A DNA stretch of 34,439 bases, from positions 1 to 34,439 of the forward strand of contig JAOPZV010000248.1 in NCBI GenBank assembly GCA_025963935.1. The letters are read 5' to 3'. The number at the start of each line of letters is the position of its first letter. Within the stretch, counting starts at the first letter, position 1. The DNA is from Solirubrobacterales bacterium. Lineage in GTDB: Bacteria; Actinomycetota; Thermoleophilia; Solirubrobacterales; Solirubrobacteraceae. Under the pieces are notes generated by a model, which saw nothing but the letters and a program-made list of their open reading frames with translations, was not told the origin of the DNA and searched no databases. Both the position numbers and the translations under genes were made by a program. Positions 33,743-34,439 of this stretch are shown one piece after another.

Positions 33743-33937
33743 ATGACACACCGCGGACCACATGTGTGCCCGCGCTGCGGTGAGCGGGTGACCGCTTTCG
33801 CCGCCGGCTGCGCGCTGTGCGGCGCCGATCTTGATCCACGACGAGGTCAACGATCGGTCACGCTCGGCGGGCGTCTGCGGCGCCGCCTGAACAGACTGCC
33901 CCGGCGACGTGCAAGGGCCACCGTCGCGCGCCGATAG
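33743..33937 (+). CDS. Small zinc-ribbon protein
   Basis: MTHRGPHVCPRCGERVTAFAAGCALCGADLDPRRGQRSVTLGGRLRRRLNRLPRRRARATVARR: CPxC...CxxC pair and basic tail. Confidence 0.65.
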   Translation: MTHRGPHVCPRCGERVTAFAAGCALCGADLDPRRGQRSVTLGGRLRRRLNRLPRRRARATVARR

Positions 33938-33985
33938 GCATAAGGGTCGTAACAGCACGCCCAGTGTCGCCGGGGCGTCTGCGCT

Positions 33986-34224
33986 GGCGGTCGGCTAGAG
34001 CGGCGGGACCTGTTGTTGACTTGGGTTCCGGGTAGAGGTGGTCCTGGTCCTTGCAGGCAGCCGGGAAGAAGAACTGGACGCTGTCGCTGTGCACGCCGTT
34101 GTAGTTCGCATAAAGGGTCGTGGCGGTTGCGTACTGCGGGCGCGGCCGGCCGGTAGACCTCCGTGCCGGACACGGGCCGCACGTCGGCGATGTCGTACTC
34201 CTGAACGGACACCGTGAGAATTGC
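33986..34224 (-). pseudogene. Possible decayed or frameshifted CDS
   Basis: Protein-like stretches in different frames: AILTVSVQEYDIADVRPVSGTEVYRPAAP, then QYATATTLYANYNGVHSDSVQFFFPAACKDQDHLYPEP, then SQQQVPPL*. No single frame joins them. Confidence 0.35.
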
Positions 34225-34439
34225 CCGGCGCTGATTCCGCGCTGGACACCGCCGAAAGCGCTCACGGCGGTTCTTGCGGAAGCAACGCCATCATCAGCCG
34301 TCGCTCAGGCCACGAATGGGGCTCCTTCCTATCGGCCTGAAGGGACAGTAGGCGCGGCGGGAGGTGTGGTGATCCTAGCCCTAGGGTGTCTATCGGGATC
34401 CGTGACTGGCCGCGACGATCACCGCATAGTCGCAAACCA

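Noticed and set aside
34370-34400. CCTAGCCCTAGG-type imperfect palindrome near the window end
   Set aside because: Short, isolated, no associated gene or repeat copy visible; likely chance.
1-34439. CRISPR arrays, tRNA/rRNA genes, IS elements, integrases, toxin-antitoxin or phage-defence operons
   Set aside because: Looked for direct-repeat/spacer patterns, transposase/integrase motifs, cloverleaf-like GGTTCGA contexts and defence protein motifs; found none convincing. A tool scan (tRNAscan-SE, cmscan, DefenseFinder) should confirm.

Overview
High-GC window of about 34.4 kb. The gene content (LLM-class/F420-type oxidoreductase, SpoIIE phosphatase, DrrAB-type ABC exporter, DUF1707-like FHA protein, large secreted propeller proteins) suggests an actinobacterium, possibly Thermoleophilia/Solirubrobacterales; this placement is inference only. 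It is a compact chromosomal region of roughly 28 protein genes. I saw no tRNA, rRNA, CRISPR array, IS element or phage module. Main content: truncated FMN-dependent alpha-hydroxy-acid dehydrogenase; membrane GGDEF protein; LLM oxidoreductase/O-methyltransferase/VOC operon; EEP nuclease; two acyl-CoA ligases; GAF-SpoIIE phosphatase; degenerate MBL-like protein; UBP zinc-finger protein tail-to-tail with a cNMP-binding/thioredoxin-reductase-like flavoprotein; FMO + alpha/beta hydrolase pair; SDR + ligase pair; ExoD-like protein; large secreted S8 protease; LPLAT; FHA protein; FAH-family protein; DrrAB-like ABC transporter; chloroperoxidase-like hydrolase; giant repeat propeller protein divergent from a class III cyclase; small secreted and zinc-ribbon proteins; a probable decayed CDS. 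The signals most worth follow-up are: (1) a TrxR-like flavoprotein with a single cysteine in 562 aa, fused to a cNMP-binding domain and adjacent to a bacterial UBP zinc finger; (2) a 14-repeat (possibly 2x7-blade) secreted propeller divergent from an adenylate-cyclase-like gene; (3) an S8 protease with non-canonical catalytic-Ser and oxyanion motifs; (4) a translationally coupled FMO/hydrolase/SDR/acyl-CoA ligase neighbourhood. All family calls come from reading motifs; no database search was run.
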